From: Crocinitomicaceae bacterium
GTDB taxonomy: Bacteria > Bacteroidota > Bacteroidia > Flavobacteriales_D > Sanyastnellaceae
Assembly: GCA_002700285.1 (NCBI GenBank)
Contig: PACT01000039.1
Coordinates: forward strand, 44,965-108,964
Direction of reading: 5' to 3'
DNA: 64,000 nt
Part shown: one piece after another, positions 17,571 to 27,549 of the stretch
Numbering within the stretch: position 1 is the first letter of the stretch
How the letters are laid out: every line of letters starts with the position of its first letter
Notes under the pieces: model-generated
Database searches by the model: none
Seen by the model: only the letters and a program-made list of their open reading frames with translations
Told to the model about the DNA's origin: nothing
Position numbers and translations under genes: made by a program

Positions 17571-17779
17571 ATCGTCTTCGGTTCTTTCTTTTCTTGTGAA
17601 TATCAACTGCCCTTATATAGATAACGAATAAAAACAAAATTCGTTGCTTAAGAGTTATTTCAAATCTACATAGCTCCCTTGATAATCAAAAAGAATACTG
17701 CCTCTGTTATTCACAACAAAATTGCGTCAATTGTGAAGAATTGTCGTTGATTTATGAGGTGATTCACTTTTTGCTTTTG

Positions 17780-17787
17780 TATTTTTG
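17780..17787 (+). promoter_or_regulatory. -7 promoter box TATTTTTG of gyrA
   Basis: Exact TAnnTTTG in the 296-bp divergent region between clpC and gyrA. It implies a leader of about 75 bases before the ATG at 17867. The rest of that region is AT-rich with several repeats of the word attg/caat and no clear RNA structure. Confidence 0.5.
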
Positions 17788-17866
17788 GAACCCTGCGTAA
17801 CAGCTAAGAACACGCATCATTAAGCGATGATTAGCAAGCAGAATTTTTGACGATTTAGCTGATAAT

Positions 17867-20437
17867 ATGGCAGAAGGAGAAAAGATCATCCAAATTAACA
17901 TTGCGGATGAAATGAAATCAGCCTACATCGATTATTCGATGTCGGTCATTGTTTCAAGGGCATTGCCCGATGTAAGAGATGGGCTCAAACCCGTTCACAG
18001 AAGGGTGTTGTATGGCATGCTTGACTTAGGAGTATACTCTAACAGAGCGCATAAAAAATCCGCACGTATTGTGGGAGAGGTGCTCGGTAAGTACCATCCT
18101 CACGGAGATTCATCCGTGTATGACACGATGGTACGAATGTCGCAAGACTGGTCACTTCGTTACCCTATGGTAGATGGGCAGGGTAACTTCGGAAGTATCG
18201 ATGGAGACAATCCTGCTGCGATGCGTTATACGGAGGCTCGCCTGCGTAAAACTGCTGAAGCAATGTTGGGCGACCTAGATAAGGACACTGTTGATTTTGC
18301 CGCAAATTTTGATGGCAGTTTAACAGAGCCTACAGTCCTTCCTGCAAAACTTCCAAACCTGTTGATTAATGGAGCTTCAGGAATTGCTGTGGGTATGGCG
18401 ACGAATATGCCTCCACATAACCTTTCAGAGGTTCTTGACGGCGTTGTTCACTATATCGACAATGAAAATTGCACTGTAGATGATTTGATGGAGTTTGTCA
18501 AAGCACCTGACTTCCCTACAGGTGGAATTATACATGGCGTATCAGGTGTTCATGAAGCCTTCAGGACAGGTAAAGGTAGAGTCGTGGTGCGAGGCCGTAC
18601 GAAATTTGAAGAAACCAAATCTGGCAGAGAAGTTATTATTGTCGAGGAAATTCCATATCAGGTCAACAAAGCTGACATGGTTCGCAAAACAGCTGAATTA
18701 GTTAATGACAAGAAAATTGAAGGAATCAGCGAAATTCGCGACGAGTCTGACAGGAATGGAATGCGTATTGTATATGAGCTAAAGCGCGATGCAATTCCCA
18801 ATGTCGTGCTAAATAAACTTTATAAGTACACTGCGCTACAGAACTCATTTTCAGTCAATAACATTGCTCTCGTGAAGGGAAGACCCATCCTCCTTAACCT
18901 TCGAGATATGATCAAGTATTTTGTTGATCATAGACATGAAGTTGTTGTTCGCCGCACACAGTTCGAGCTTAACAAGGCAGAAGAACGCGCGCATATTCTT
19001 CAAGGGTTAATCATTGCACTTGACAACATCGATGCCGTTATTAAACTGATACGCGCAAGCTCTTCTCCTGAAGAAGCAAGAAATGGGTTAATGGATGCGT
19101 TTAAACTTAGTGAAATTCAAGCGCGCGCAATCTTAGACATGAGATTGCAAAAGCTAACAGGGCTTGAGCGAGATAAGCTTCGTGCTGAGTTTGACGAGTT
19201 AATGAATGTCATCACAGACTTGAAAGATATCCTTGACCGTAAGGAGCGTCGCATGACAATTATCAAAGAGGAACTTTCTGATATCCGTGATCGATTTGGT
19301 GACGAGCGTCGCTCGACAATAGAATTCAGTAGTGCTGAAGTCAGTATCGAGGACATGATTCCTGATGAGCAAGTCGTTATAACGATAAGCCATGCTGGTT
19401 ACATTAAGCGTACACGCTTAAATGAATATAGATCTCAAACAAGAGGAGGAGTAGGGGCTAGAGGATCGTCAACTAGGCAAGAAGATTTCCTTGAAAATAT
19501 TTTCACAGCGACAAATCACAACTGGCTACTTATATTCACGCAACAGGGTAAATGCTTCTGGATGCGAATATTTGAAGTGCCTGAGGGTTCGAAGCAATCT
19601 AAAGGACGTGCGATTCAGAACTTGATTAATATTGGATTAGACGACAAAGTGCTTGCTTATATCCCGGTAAAGGATATCAAAGATCCTGAATATGCCAATG
19701 CCAATTTCGTGGTTCTTGCAACAAAGAAAGGGCTCATCAAGAAAACGAGCTTAGAAGCATATAGTAGACCTAGAACCAATGGCATTAATGCTGTTACGAT
19801 CCGTGAAGGTGATGAACTGCTACAAGCACGATTAACAAACGGTGAAAGTGAAGTAATTATAGGTTTGAAGTCAGGAAAAGCAATTAGATTTAACGAATCT
19901 AAAACGCGTGCAGTAGGCAGGACTGCCATGGGAGTTAAAGGTATTACTCTTGGGGGTCCAGATGATGAAGTAATAGGTATGGTCTGCGTAAACGATACAG
20001 AAAGTTCAATACTAGTGGTATCTGCAAATGGATACGGAAAAAGATCAGCAGTAGACGATTATCGTATTACAAACCGTGGAGGTAAAGGTGTGAAAACACT
20101 TCAAATCACAGAAAAGACGGGGAATCTCATTTCTATACTTAATGTCACGGATGAACACGACCTTATGATCGTTAATAAGTCGGGAATCACGATACGGATG
20201 TCTGTAGAAGATTTACGTGTCATGGGAAGGGCAACTCAAGGTGTACGACTCATTAGCTTAAGAGGCAAAGATGAAATCGCGTCTGTCTGTAGAGTCCCTA
20301 AGGCTGATGAAGAAGAGGATATTGAAGGAGAAGAAGGCCTAGACACACCCACACAAGGAGAAGAAGGCAGCACTAGCACTGAACAAGAGATCACTCCAGA
20401 GTCAGACGAAAGTAGCCCATCTGATAACGAAGCGTAA
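17867..20437 (+). CDS. gyrA: DNA gyrase subunit A
   Basis: 856 residues. The active-site Tyr121 is in [10 protein letters not shown]. The quinolone-resistance region [10 protein letters not shown] keeps Ser82 and Asp86, so no known resistance substitution is visible. The C-terminal beta-pinwheel is present, with the GyrA box in [18 protein letters not shown] and later blades such as [25 protein letters not shown]. The last 45 residues are a highly acidic Glu/Asp/Ser/Thr tail, as often seen in flavobacterial GyrA. It introduces negative supercoils with GyrB. Transcription is divergent from clpC. Confidence 0.97.
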   Translation: MAEGEKIIQINIADEMKSAYIDYSMSVIVSRALPDVRDGLKPVHRRVLYGMLDLGVYSNRAHKKSARIVGEVLGKYHPHGDSSVYDTMVRMSQDWSLRYPMVDGQGNFGSIDGDNPAAMRYTEARLRKTAEAMLGDLDKDTVDFAANFDGSLTEPTVLPAKLPNLLINGASGIAVGMATNMPPHNLSEVLDGVVHYIDNENCTVDDLMEFVKAPDFPTGGIIHGVSGVHEAFRTGKGRVVVRGRTKFEETKSGREVIIVEEIPYQVNKADMVRKTAELVNDKKIEGISEIRDESDRNGMRIVYELKRDAIPNVVLNKLYKYTALQNSFSVNNIALVKGRPILLNLRDMIKYFVDHRHEVVVRRTQFELNKAEERAHILQGLIIALDNIDAVIKLIRASSSPEEARNGLMDAFKLSEIQARAILDMRLQKLTGLERDKLRAEFDELMNVITDLKDILDRKERRMTIIKEELSDIRDRFGDERRSTIEFSSAEVSIEDMIPDEQVVITISHAGYIKRTRLNEYRSQTRGGVGARGSSTRQEDFLENIFTATNHNWLLIFTQQGKCFWMRIFEVPEGSKQSKGRAIQNLINIGLDDKVLAYIPVKDIKDPEYANANFVVLATKKGLIKKTSLEAYSRPRTNGINAVTIREGDELLQARLTNGESEVIIGLKSGKAIRFNESKTRAVGRTAMGVKGITLGGPDDEVIGMVCVNDTESSILVVSANGYGKRSAVDDYRITNRGGKGVKTLQITEKTGNLISILNVTDEHDLMIVNKSGITIRMSVEDLRVMGRATQGVRLISLRGKDEIASVCRVPKADEEEDIEGEEGLDTPTQGEEGSTSTEQEITPESDESSPSDNEA

Positions 20438-20554
20438 AGTGACACAAAACAAAAAGCAGAAAGGCACGGAGTTTGCAAATATGAATACGTTGACATGATT
20501 TTTGTCTGACTTTTTAAGACCTTAAACTATAAAATTTAAATCGATAAAGAATAA

Positions 20555-21703
20555 ATGAAACATTTCTTAATGATTATTGGATGCCTATTTGCTTTTTCTG
20601 TTACGGGGCAAAAAGAGGTGGTTTCTGCCTACAACGCTAACAAAGAGGGTGATTACCGCGCCGCATCAACGTATATTGAACAAGCAATACTTATTGAAAA
20701 GTCCAAAACCAAGGATAAAACATGGCGATATAGGGGAGAGATTTATTTAAACATCTCAAGAGATACTTCACTGACAATGGAGTATCCAAATGCCTTGCGA
20801 ATATCAATGGAAAGCTATTTAAAAGCAAAGGAACTTGATCTAAAGCAGCGATATGAACAAGAAATCATGTTTGGTCTTAATCAAGTTCAGATAGGGGCAA
20901 ATGGCAAAGGTATTTCGTACTACAACACAACTACATTTGATCTGGCGGCGTTGTCATTTGATTTGGCAGCTGAAGTTGCGCGAACATTCAACATCGTTGA
21001 CACAATGGCTGTTTACAATGCTGCGTTATGTTATGAAAAGGCCGACATGACAGATATGGCCATTGAACGGTATAAAGATTGCGCTGACATCACGTACCAG
21101 GTGCCCAATGTATTCTTGTTTATTAGCACATTATACAGGAATGCTGACAACGATGAAGCAGCCCTAAAAACTTTACAAGAAGCGCGTATATCTTATCCGA
21201 GAGAACAAAGCCTTATCATTGAGGAGCTCAACATTTACTTAACGAATAAGGATTTTGAGCGTGCAAAATCAAATTTGGAACTCGCGGCTGAACAAGACCC
21301 TACAAACGAAATACTCTGGTTTTCACTCGGAAGTGTTTTTGATAATCTAGGAAATTATGAAGAAGCCATAATAGCTTACCAGAAAGCAATCGGTGTCAAA
21401 TCGGATTACTTTGATGCAAACTATAACTTAGGCGCATTGTACTTTAATAAAGCAGTACTTGGCATCAATGAAGCAAATGAAATGTGGAAGCCTAGGATGA
21501 CAAAAACTGAGGCAGCCAAGCAAAAGAAACTTGAGGATGATTCAAAAGCAATGTTTGTGACTGCTAGGCCATATTTAGAATCGGCCTTTCAAGTTGATCC
21601 ATCTGATGTTGAAACGATTCGTTCATTAAAAGATATCTATGCACGCACAGGTGAGGATGATAAATTCATCCAAATGAATAATCTTTTAAAAGGCATGCAA
21701 TAG
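20555..21703 (+). CDS. Periplasmic tetratricopeptide-repeat protein
   Basis: 382 residues with a signal peptide (MKHFLMIIGCLFAFSVTGQ). TPR-like helical hairpins run along the chain: AYNANKEGDYRAASTYIEQAI, AALCYEKADMTDMAIERYKD, ILWFSLGSVFDNLGNYEEAIIAYQKAIG and FDANYNLGALYFNKAVLGINE. TPR arrays act as protein-binding scaffolds. A GATTTTTG box (20497-20504, one mismatch to the -7 consensus) lies about 50 bases upstream. It is separated from gyrA by 117 bases and is probably its own unit. The partner is unknown. Confidence 0.88.
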   Translation: MKHFLMIIGCLFAFSVTGQKEVVSAYNANKEGDYRAASTYIEQAILIEKSKTKDKTWRYRGEIYLNISRDTSLTMEYPNALRISMESYLKAKELDLKQRYEQEIMFGLNQVQIGANGKGISYYNTTTFDLAALSFDLAAEVARTFNIVDTMAVYNAALCYEKADMTDMAIERYKDCADITYQVPNVFLFISTLYRNADNDEAALKTLQEARISYPREQSLIIEELNIYLTNKDFERAKSNLELAAEQDPTNEILWFSLGSVFDNLGNYEEAIIAYQKAIGVKSDYFDANYNLGALYFNKAVLGINEANEMWKPRMTKTEAAKQKKLEDDSKAMFVTARPYLESAFQVDPSDVETIRSLKDIYARTGEDDKFIQMNNLLKGMQ

Positions 21704-21860
21704 TTTTATTTTTATAGGTATCTGTGAGCCAGGTTTATAATAACCCACATCCAATAAATATAACATATCATTTTACATAATAACTATTATCATTCAAAAG
21801 GGGCAAATTAAATAAAAAGAGATTTCGCCAGTATTTGGACTGAATTTGAAATCTAGTGTG

Positions 21861-21868
21861 TACTTTTG
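21861..21868 (+). promoter_or_regulatory. -7 promoter box TACTTTTG of tRNA-Ser
   Basis: Exact TAnnTTTG, 14 bases before the tRNA 5' end. A TTTG at 21834-21837 gives a -33 element with a 23-base spacer. The 150 bases upstream of this are very AT-rich and show no other feature. Confidence 0.68.
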
Positions 21869-21882
21869 CAGCGTTATTTAAA

Positions 21883-21967
21883 GGAGGTGTGGCAGAGTGG
21901 TCGAATGCACCGGTCTTGAAAACCGACGTACCGCAAGGTACCGGGGGTTCGAATCCCTCCACCTCCG
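21883..21967 (+). tRNA. tRNA-Ser (anticodon TGA)
   Basis: 85 bases. Acceptor stem GGAGGTG/CACCTCC with discriminator G; anticodon loop CTTGAAA with TGA at 21917-21919. It has a long class II variable arm (gtacc/ggtac hairpin) and T-arm GGGGGTTCGAATCCCTCC. CCA is not encoded, so it must be added after RNase Z processing. A terminator hairpin follows within 15 bases. Confidence 0.96.
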
Positions 21968-21980
21968 CAAAAACAAAAAA

Positions 21981-22010
21981 AAGCCCATAGCATAAGCCAT
22001 GGGTTTTTTT
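21981..22010 (+). terminator. Terminator of tRNA-Ser
   Basis: Eight-bp stem aagcccat / atgggttt (one G-T pair) with a ten-base loop, running into a T run. It lies 14 bases after the tRNA. Confidence 0.85.
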
Positions 22011-22099
22011 ATGCGACTAATGTTCTGTAAATATCTGGCTGGTGTATTATTTTAAAAGTAAAGACATAGACCGGCATATACACCATACATTTGACATTA

Positions 22100-22107
22100 T
22101 AGATTTG
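22100..22107 (+). promoter_or_regulatory. -7 promoter box TAGATTTG of the GWxTD gene
   Basis: Exact TAnnTTTG with four bases (ctac) before the ATG at 22112, implying a leaderless mRNA. A second exact box TACATTTG lies at 22086-22093, 14 bases upstream. Confidence 0.7.
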
Positions 22108-22111
22108 CTAC

Positions 22112-23563
22112 ATGAATAGAATACTCTTATTTATACTCACTGTTGCCTCATACAGCCATGTGTCAGCTCAAAATTGGGGTGTAGAAATATTCAGATATCA
22201 ATTGGCGGATCAAACCTCATTTGTGGATGTAGCCATTGAGCTTAATGCTTCTGAAATGACAATGGAATATGGGGATTCACTTTGGATTGCTTCTACAGAA
22301 ATCACGGTAGTTGTTGAGCAAGGAGATGAAATAAAAGCATTTCGAAAAATCCAACTTTCAGGCCCGAAAACAGTTGATTCCACGGAGGCTTGGACAGCGG
22401 ACCACATGCATCTTGAACGCTTTCTTTTGAGTCCTGGCAACTATCAAGTTACAGTCCAGGTTGAAGGCACAGATCTTTTATTTAAAGACAACGTACAAAT
22501 TTCTGTCTGTGGCAAACCTGATGTTTCAGACTTAATGCTGGTTGAAGCCTATGCCAAACTGATCAATGGTGAAGAGAGTCTGTTTTCCAGATCGGGATTT
22601 GACATCATCCCTTTATTAGACAATACAATTGCGCCGAATGCTGATCAAGCCAGATTTTACGTAGAACTTTATAACATTGACCAAGTTGTCGGTTTGGATT
22701 CACTATTTCTATTGTCGTTTGGTTTTACAAATAGCAATGGAAATTGGTCCCCCAGTCATACCCGATATTTAAGATTGAAAGCAGCTCCTGTAGTGCCTGT
22801 ATTTGAAGTTTTACCTGTGGATGGAGCTGTGCCTCCTGAAGATGGTGGTTTTTTAAAAATAGAGATTAAGACCAGAGACGGTATTGAAATTACCACCATG
22901 AATTATCCTATTTCCAGGTGGTCTCCGGCTGATGAGAATAACTATGCGGATGTTGCGTTGTCTCAATTTGCGGCCCAATGGACAGACAGGAACCACCTAT
23001 ATCGACACATCGAAGATCATTTGCCTTTGGCATCACCATCCGAACAAAACACGATTTTAGGGATCTTAAAAGTAACCAGAGACCTGAAGATGCTACAAGG
23101 ATTCTTAGATCAATTTTGGGTCCGAAGAAACCCTGAAAATCCAACAAAAGCTTGGCGAAATTATAGAAATGAAGTCACTGTTGCAGACAGTATTTTTGGC
23201 GGATGTAGAAGTGGGCATGGCGCAGATACCGATCAAGGATATGTGTATCTGAAATATGGCAGACCAAACTCTATCGTAAAACGACATCACAACACGGATT
23301 ATTATCCCTATGAGATTTGGCATTACCACCATACTGCAGGGTTCTCAAATAGACGGTTTTTATTCTACGCCCCCCATGTTGTGCTAGAATGTTTAGAAAT
23401 ACTTCACTCAGATATGCCGGGTGAAATCAGCAACAATGATTGGATTGAAATACTCAAATCCCGTGAAAACAGAATTAAAGTTACTGATACACAGCTTAAC
23501 AGACTTAATCCAAGGAATACATTTTCTCGTGAAGAGCCTGAGGAACTTTTTTACAATCCATAA
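22112..23563 (+). CDS. GWxTD domain-containing secreted protein
   Basis: 483 residues with a signal peptide (MNRILLFILTVASYSHVSAQ). The N-terminal two thirds are beta-rich. The C-terminal part matches the GWxTD family of Bacteroidota: QFWVRRNPENPTKAWRNYRNEV, then GADTDQGYVYLKYGRPNS, then PYEIWHYHH. The signature Gly-Trp is changed to Gly-Ala here, so the motif is degenerate. The stop shares its last A with the next ATG, which couples it to the glycosyltransferase and probably to the ComEC-like gene. Function is unknown in the family. Confidence 0.86.
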   Translation: MNRILLFILTVASYSHVSAQNWGVEIFRYQLADQTSFVDVAIELNASEMTMEYGDSLWIASTEITVVVEQGDEIKAFRKIQLSGPKTVDSTEAWTADHMHLERFLLSPGNYQVTVQVEGTDLLFKDNVQISVCGKPDVSDLMLVEAYAKLINGEESLFSRSGFDIIPLLDNTIAPNADQARFYVELYNIDQVVGLDSLFLLSFGFTNSNGNWSPSHTRYLRLKAAPVVPVFEVLPVDGAVPPEDGGFLKIEIKTRDGIEITTMNYPISRWSPADENNYADVALSQFAAQWTDRNHLYRHIEDHLPLASPSEQNTILGILKVTRDLKMLQGFLDQFWVRRNPENPTKAWRNYRNEVTVADSIFGGCRSGHGADTDQGYVYLKYGRPNSIVKRHHNTDYYPYEIWHYHHTAGFSNRRFLFYAPHVVLECLEILHSDMPGEISNNDWIEILKSRENRIKVTDTQLNRLNPRNTFSREEPEELFYNP

Positions 23564-24588
23564 TGAATACTGTCGTCGTAATCCTCAATTGGAATGGTGT
23601 AAATCATTTACAGTCTTATTTGCCGTCAGTCGTGACCTTCTCAAATGTGCCGATCTATGTCATAGATAATGGCTCCGCAGACAACTCTGTGAATTGGATC
23701 AGCGAAAATTATCCAGAAATTGGAATCGTACGACTTGAGGATAATCTCGGATTTGCGGGTGGTTATAACGCGGGGCTTCAAAAAATAGATGCAGACAGAT
23801 ATGTCCTTCTAAATTCAGATGTAAGCGTACGTTCTGGCTGGATCGAATCGGTAAATAAATCGATGCTGCAAAATGATTGGTCTATTTGCTCCCCAATCCT
23901 ATTAGATGATAAAAACACTGCGTATTATGAGTATGCTGGTGCAGCAGGTGGCTATATTGATAAAGATGGCTATATGTTCTGTGCTGGCAGATTGTTTCAT
24001 TCAATTGAAAAATCAAATCAGAATTACAACAAAGACACAGAAGTGTTTTGGGCTTCTGGTGCAGCTTTATTTGTGGATGCTAAGGCATGGGGTCTCGTGG
24101 ATGGTTTTGATACCGACTTCTTTGCTCACATGGAGGAAATCGACCTATGTTGGCGATTAAAGACCAGAGGATATAAAGTTGGTGTATGTGGAACCACAAC
24201 GATCCAACACCTGGGTGGAGGCACTCTGGAAGCTTCTAACCCATTGAAAGTTTATTTAAATTTCAGAAATAACCTCTTGATGTTACTTAAAAATCAAGAA
24301 GGAGTCCCTCTGTTTTTTATCACAAAAAGACTATTACTTGATGGGTTGGCTGCCTTCAGATTTCTATTAAAAGGAGAAATAAAGTTTTTTTTATCAGTTG
24401 CAAAAGCGCATTGGGCTTTCTTTTCAATGATACCCAATACGTTATCAAAAAGAGGTGCCGAAGTTGTGGCGAGAAACAAGTCCACGCCAAATAGAGTGGG
24501 TTTATATAAAAAGAGCATTGTTTCCCAGTATTTTATAAGGAATCGCACGAAGTTTTCTGATTTGATGAAAAAAGATTTTGTGGATTAG
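23563..24588 (+). CDS. Family 2 glycosyltransferase
   Basis: 341 residues with a GT-A fold. The nucleotide-sugar part starts VVVILNWNG; VIDNGSADNSV and the DXD-like LLNSDVSV (about 86-90) follow; GGYNAGL and FWASGAALFVDAKAW are typical of rhamnosyltransferase-like GT2 members. The catalytic-base region is AHMEEIDLCWRLKTRGYKV. The C-terminal 100 residues hold hydrophobic stretches (VPLFFITKRLLLDGLAAFRFLL) that may associate with the membrane. It overlaps the GWxTD gene by one base. A role in cell-surface polysaccharide synthesis is inferred; the sugar cannot be told. Confidence 0.92.
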   Translation: MNTVVVILNWNGVNHLQSYLPSVVTFSNVPIYVIDNGSADNSVNWISENYPEIGIVRLEDNLGFAGGYNAGLQKIDADRYVLLNSDVSVRSGWIESVNKSMLQNDWSICSPILLDDKNTAYYEYAGAAGGYIDKDGYMFCAGRLFHSIEKSNQNYNKDTEVFWASGAALFVDAKAWGLVDGFDTDFFAHMEEIDLCWRLKTRGYKVGVCGTTTIQHLGGGTLEASNPLKVYLNFRNNLLMLLKNQEGVPLFFITKRLLLDGLAAFRFLLKGEIKFFLSVAKAHWAFFSMIPNTLSKRGAEVVARNKSTPNRVGLYKKSIVSQYFIRNRTKFSDLMKKDFVD

Positions 24589-24656
24589 TTAATTACTCGA
24601 CTGCATCTACAAATAACCTAGTATTTGAAGCGCGAACTTTCTTTTCTTCGCAATTC

Positions 24657-26123
24657 ATGAGATCTTACGCCCCCTTACTGCCTTATGCTATTGCTTTTTG
24701 GTTAGGGTGCACATATGGATTAGGTGAATTAAATGAAATATGGTTAATCTTCATTTTGTGGTCTATGGGTGGCTGCTGGTTGGGGTTTACATGGGGTTAT
24801 CGGTTTTCTAAAGCGCGATATAGTTTGTTTTGTTGCTGTTGTCTGCTTGGAATCTTTAGATCGTATGTAGAAATTCAAAATACACCATTTCCAGATGGTG
24901 AAGTGCATGCATTTAAGATTACTTCATGTCATCCATCCCCAGTTTGTTTTGGCAAATATATTTATGGATATGGTCACACCAGGGAGGTTGGGAAAGTGGC
25001 GTTCAAATGGCCCAGTGAATTGGTTTTTCCCGATATTGAAACGACAGCTGTTGGATTTTGGAATGAGTTCCCAAAGCAGTCCCATAAAAGCGCGTTTGAT
25101 GTAAGGGAATACTACGAAGGGATGGGATGCAGAGGGGTGTTTACTCCTCGCGGAGTGATTGCACAACAAGACAAAATACCTTTAATTAAGGATACGCATG
25201 CATTGCCTTTCTATTATAGAAACAGAATGAAAACCAAGCTCGAATCTGCCGGAATTCCTCAACCTGCTGCGGGGTTTCTGTTAGGCCTCTCAACAGGTGA
25301 TAAAAGCTGGATTCCAAAATACACAAAAAGTTTATTCTCAAGGGCAGGTATGGCTCATCTGCTCGCAGTAAGTGGATATCATGTGGGAATTGTTGGCTGT
25401 ATACCACTTTTATTTTTGCGAAGTCGAAGAAGAGAAATAAGATGGTTGTCACTTTTTGGGCTGTCTGTTATATGGTTGTTTATTGTCGCTTGCGGAAGTC
25501 CCTGGTCAGCGATAAGGTCTGGTATTATGGTCACCGTAGGTTGCATAGGGAAATGGTCAGGAAGACGAATCCTTCCTTGGCAAGGTTTCGCTGTAGCAGC
25601 TTGGGTGGTTGCATGGGTAGACCCTTGGGCTCCACAACAATTAGGCACTCAACTTAGTTTTGTTGCTACAGCAGCCATTCTTGCTGTCATATCAAATCCC
25701 AAATGGTTAATCTTAAGAATTCCAATAGCCGCTCAAACTGCGACGATGGCTTGGACAGCCACGACATTTTATCAATTGCCTATTTGGTTTCTACCGTTCA
25801 ATGTAATTGCAAGTCCAATCGTGGCTTGTATTGGCGCATTAATTGGCTCTGGCAGCTTAATAGAGGAGTTTAATCCCTCCATTGGAAACGCGTTGTTGAT
25901 TTATGGGGGGCATATTGCCAAATATGCCATTGAACTGTTAAGTTCATTTGATTCTTCTCATCCTCTAGCCTTACAATTAGAATCGGGTAAAGTTTTTATT
26001 GGTACATCTCTTGTGACAATAGGCTGGTTATTTCAATCTACAATCCCCATGCTATTGGCACGAATATTATCAATGACTGCAGTAATATATGCAGCAATTA
26101 CGCTCATACGTATATTAGTTTAA
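24657..26123 (+). CDS. ComEC/Rec2-family membrane protein without the beta-lactamase-like domain
   Basis: 488 residues. An N-terminal DUF4131-like region with two membrane segments and an OB-like part is followed by the competence domain, with the signature SRAGMAHLLAVSGYHVGIV (about 225-245), about seven membrane helices and QLGTQLSFVATAAILA. ComEC forms the inner-membrane channel for DNA uptake. The C-terminal metallo-beta-lactamase-like domain of classic ComEC is absent; the protein ends after the last helices. Its end overlaps a small gene on the other strand by nine bases. DNA uptake is inferred, not shown. Confidence 0.88.
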   Translation: MRSYAPLLPYAIAFWLGCTYGLGELNEIWLIFILWSMGGCWLGFTWGYRFSKARYSLFCCCCLLGIFRSYVEIQNTPFPDGEVHAFKITSCHPSPVCFGKYIYGYGHTREVGKVAFKWPSELVFPDIETTAVGFWNEFPKQSHKSAFDVREYYEGMGCRGVFTPRGVIAQQDKIPLIKDTHALPFYYRNRMKTKLESAGIPQPAAGFLLGLSTGDKSWIPKYTKSLFSRAGMAHLLAVSGYHVGIVGCIPLLFLRSRRREIRWLSLFGLSVIWLFIVACGSPWSAIRSGIMVTVGCIGKWSGRRILPWQGFAVAAWVVAWVDPWAPQQLGTQLSFVATAAILAVISNPKWLILRIPIAAQTATMAWTATTFYQLPIWFLPFNVIASPIVACIGALIGSGSLIEEFNPSIGNALLIYGGHIAKYAIELLSSFDSSHPLALQLESGKVFIGTSLVTIGWLFQSTIPMLLARILSMTAVIYAAITLIRILV

Positions 26124-26369
26124 CTTTAATAAATTCGTTAATACTTGATCCACATACCCTTCCCATTCTGGGATATCAGCAATAGGTAATATCGCATTGA
26201 CTCTGTTGTTTCGTCTAGAGTAAATAGCTTCTACAAAAAAACCATCTAATTCAAAAATGCAAAGAATATATCTGTTTTCAACGATTCGTTGTGCCAGACA
26301 AATTCCATTATCCCACATATAAGTGGTTTTTTGATCTAGCGGTAGCCTGTTAAATAAATTGAGTTCCAT
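26115..26369 (-). CDS. Small hypothetical protein
   Basis: 84 residues with no recognised domain. It has no signal peptide or membrane segment. The composition is protein-like: an acidic N-terminal half with YMWDNGICLAQRI, an aromatic strand pattern ENRYILCIFELDGFFVEAIYSRRNN, and a terminal helix WEGYVDQVLTNLLKLN. It is convergent with the ComEC-like gene, overlapping it by nine bases, and divergent from HMG-CoA lyase. That pattern of one short gene filling an otherwise empty gap supports a real gene. No function is assigned. Confidence 0.6.
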   Translation of the reverse strand: MELNLFNRLPLDQKTTYMWDNGICLAQRIVENRYILCIFELDGFFVEAIYSRRNNRVNAILPIADIPEWEGYVDQVLTNLLKLN

Positions 26370-26453
26370 CTGAGTGTCTTGTTAGTTATAACACTCTACG
26401 TTTTCATAACAAAATAGGTTTCATTTTATTCCATAAAAGAATCTTAATCAAGC

Positions 26454-26461
26454 TACTTTAG
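26454..26461 (+). promoter_or_regulatory. -7-like box TACTTTAG of HMG-CoA lyase
   Basis: One mismatch to TAnnTTTG, and again exactly four bases (cttt) before the ATG at 26466. Confidence 0.5.
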
Positions 26462-26465
26462 CTTT

Positions 26466-27341
26466 ATGGATAGAATTCATTTAGTCGAGTGTCCTAGAGA
26501 TGCGCTTCAAGGCTGGCCTCATCAAATCTCTACAGAAGATAAGGTAGCGTATTATAGAGCCCTAATAGATGTTGGCTTCGATACGATTGATTTAGGGTCA
26601 TTTGTATCAGCAAAAGCGATACCATCTATGGCAAATACAGCAAAAGTTTTAACTCTTTTAGAAGATGAAGTCATGCTTCCTAAGCAGGGCACGAGAATCT
26701 TAGTGATTGTTGCAAATGAAAGAGGCGCAACTGCAGCTTCTGAATTTGCAACAATTGATGATATCGGCTTTCCACTTTCTTTGTCAGAAATATTTCAAAA
26801 AAGAAATACTGGTGCAAGTATTGAAGAAGCATTTTCTAGACTTGATAACATTCAAAATATATGCATTAACAACTCAAAAAGACTTGTAGTTTACTTAAGT
26901 ATGGGGTTTGGTAACCCCTATGGTGAAGTTTGGCATCCAGAAATGCTAACCAAATTTTCAGACAGATTACAAAGAGATTTGAATGTCGAAGTGATTGCAT
27001 TAAGTGATACAGTGGGGACAGCTTTGGACGAGGTTGTGGAAGATGCCTTTTCTGCGGTCATCACAGATCTTCCAAATATTGAATTCGGTGCACATCTTCA
27101 TTTACACGCTACGTCTGGATTGTCAAAAATAGAGGCCGCTCTCAGAGGAGGCTGCCATCGTTTTGATGGTGCAATAAGAGGAATAGGTGGCTGCCCATTG
27201 GCTCAGGATGCGCTTGTAGGCAATGCGCCCACAGAAAGAATGATCGAGTTATTTGTAAATCGTGGTTTGTGGTCTATTGGAAATGAACGTGCTTGGGACC
27301 AATCACAAAACTTAGCATCAGAAATATTTTCTGAATTTTAA
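26466..27341 (+). CDS. mvaB: Hydroxymethylglutaryl-CoA lyase
   Basis: 291 residues, DRE-TIM metallolyase. It cleaves HMG-CoA to acetyl-CoA and acetoacetate, the last step of leucine breakdown. The N-terminus VECPRDALQGWP replaces the more usual EVGPRDGLQ. The metal ligands are the HLH of GAHLHLHATSG, and the active-site loop is GIGGCPLAQDALVGNAPTE with its Cys. The start follows a promoter box by four bases, suggesting a leaderless mRNA. The following 208 bases up to the ZIP gene stop hold an exact TACGTTTG box (27504-27511) and short palindromes but no gene I can support. Confidence 0.93.
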   Translation: MDRIHLVECPRDALQGWPHQISTEDKVAYYRALIDVGFDTIDLGSFVSAKAIPSMANTAKVLTLLEDEVMLPKQGTRILVIVANERGATAASEFATIDDIGFPLSLSEIFQKRNTGASIEEAFSRLDNIQNICINNSKRLVVYLSMGFGNPYGEVWHPEMLTKFSDRLQRDLNVEVIALSDTVGTALDEVVEDAFSAVITDLPNIEFGAHLHLHATSGLSKIEAALRGGCHRFDGAIRGIGGCPLAQDALVGNAPTERMIELFVNRGLWSIGNERAWDQSQNLASEIFSEF

Positions 27342-27549
27342 GAACATGAATGCCCCTTAATTTAAGCTGTGATTCATTTCAACAAAACCAAATGTAGATT
27401 TATACAAGTAGATCGTTTCAAATCTCAATAATGATATATGGATACGGTAGTGTTTCATAACATTTTCTTATTCGTCTTATTACGTGTGCGAAAAGAAAAT
27501 GGTTACGTTTGAGGCAATTTATTGCACCTTCGCCGAAGAAAATGACAGA

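Noticed and set aside
17867..18200. Possible quinolone-resistance change in gyrA
   Set aside because: [10 protein letters not shown] keeps the sensitive Ser and Asp residues.
27342..27549. Exact TACGTTTG box at 27504 as promoter of an antisense or small RNA
   Set aside because: It would read antisense into the ZIP gene with no downstream gene or terminator; a single box match is not enough.
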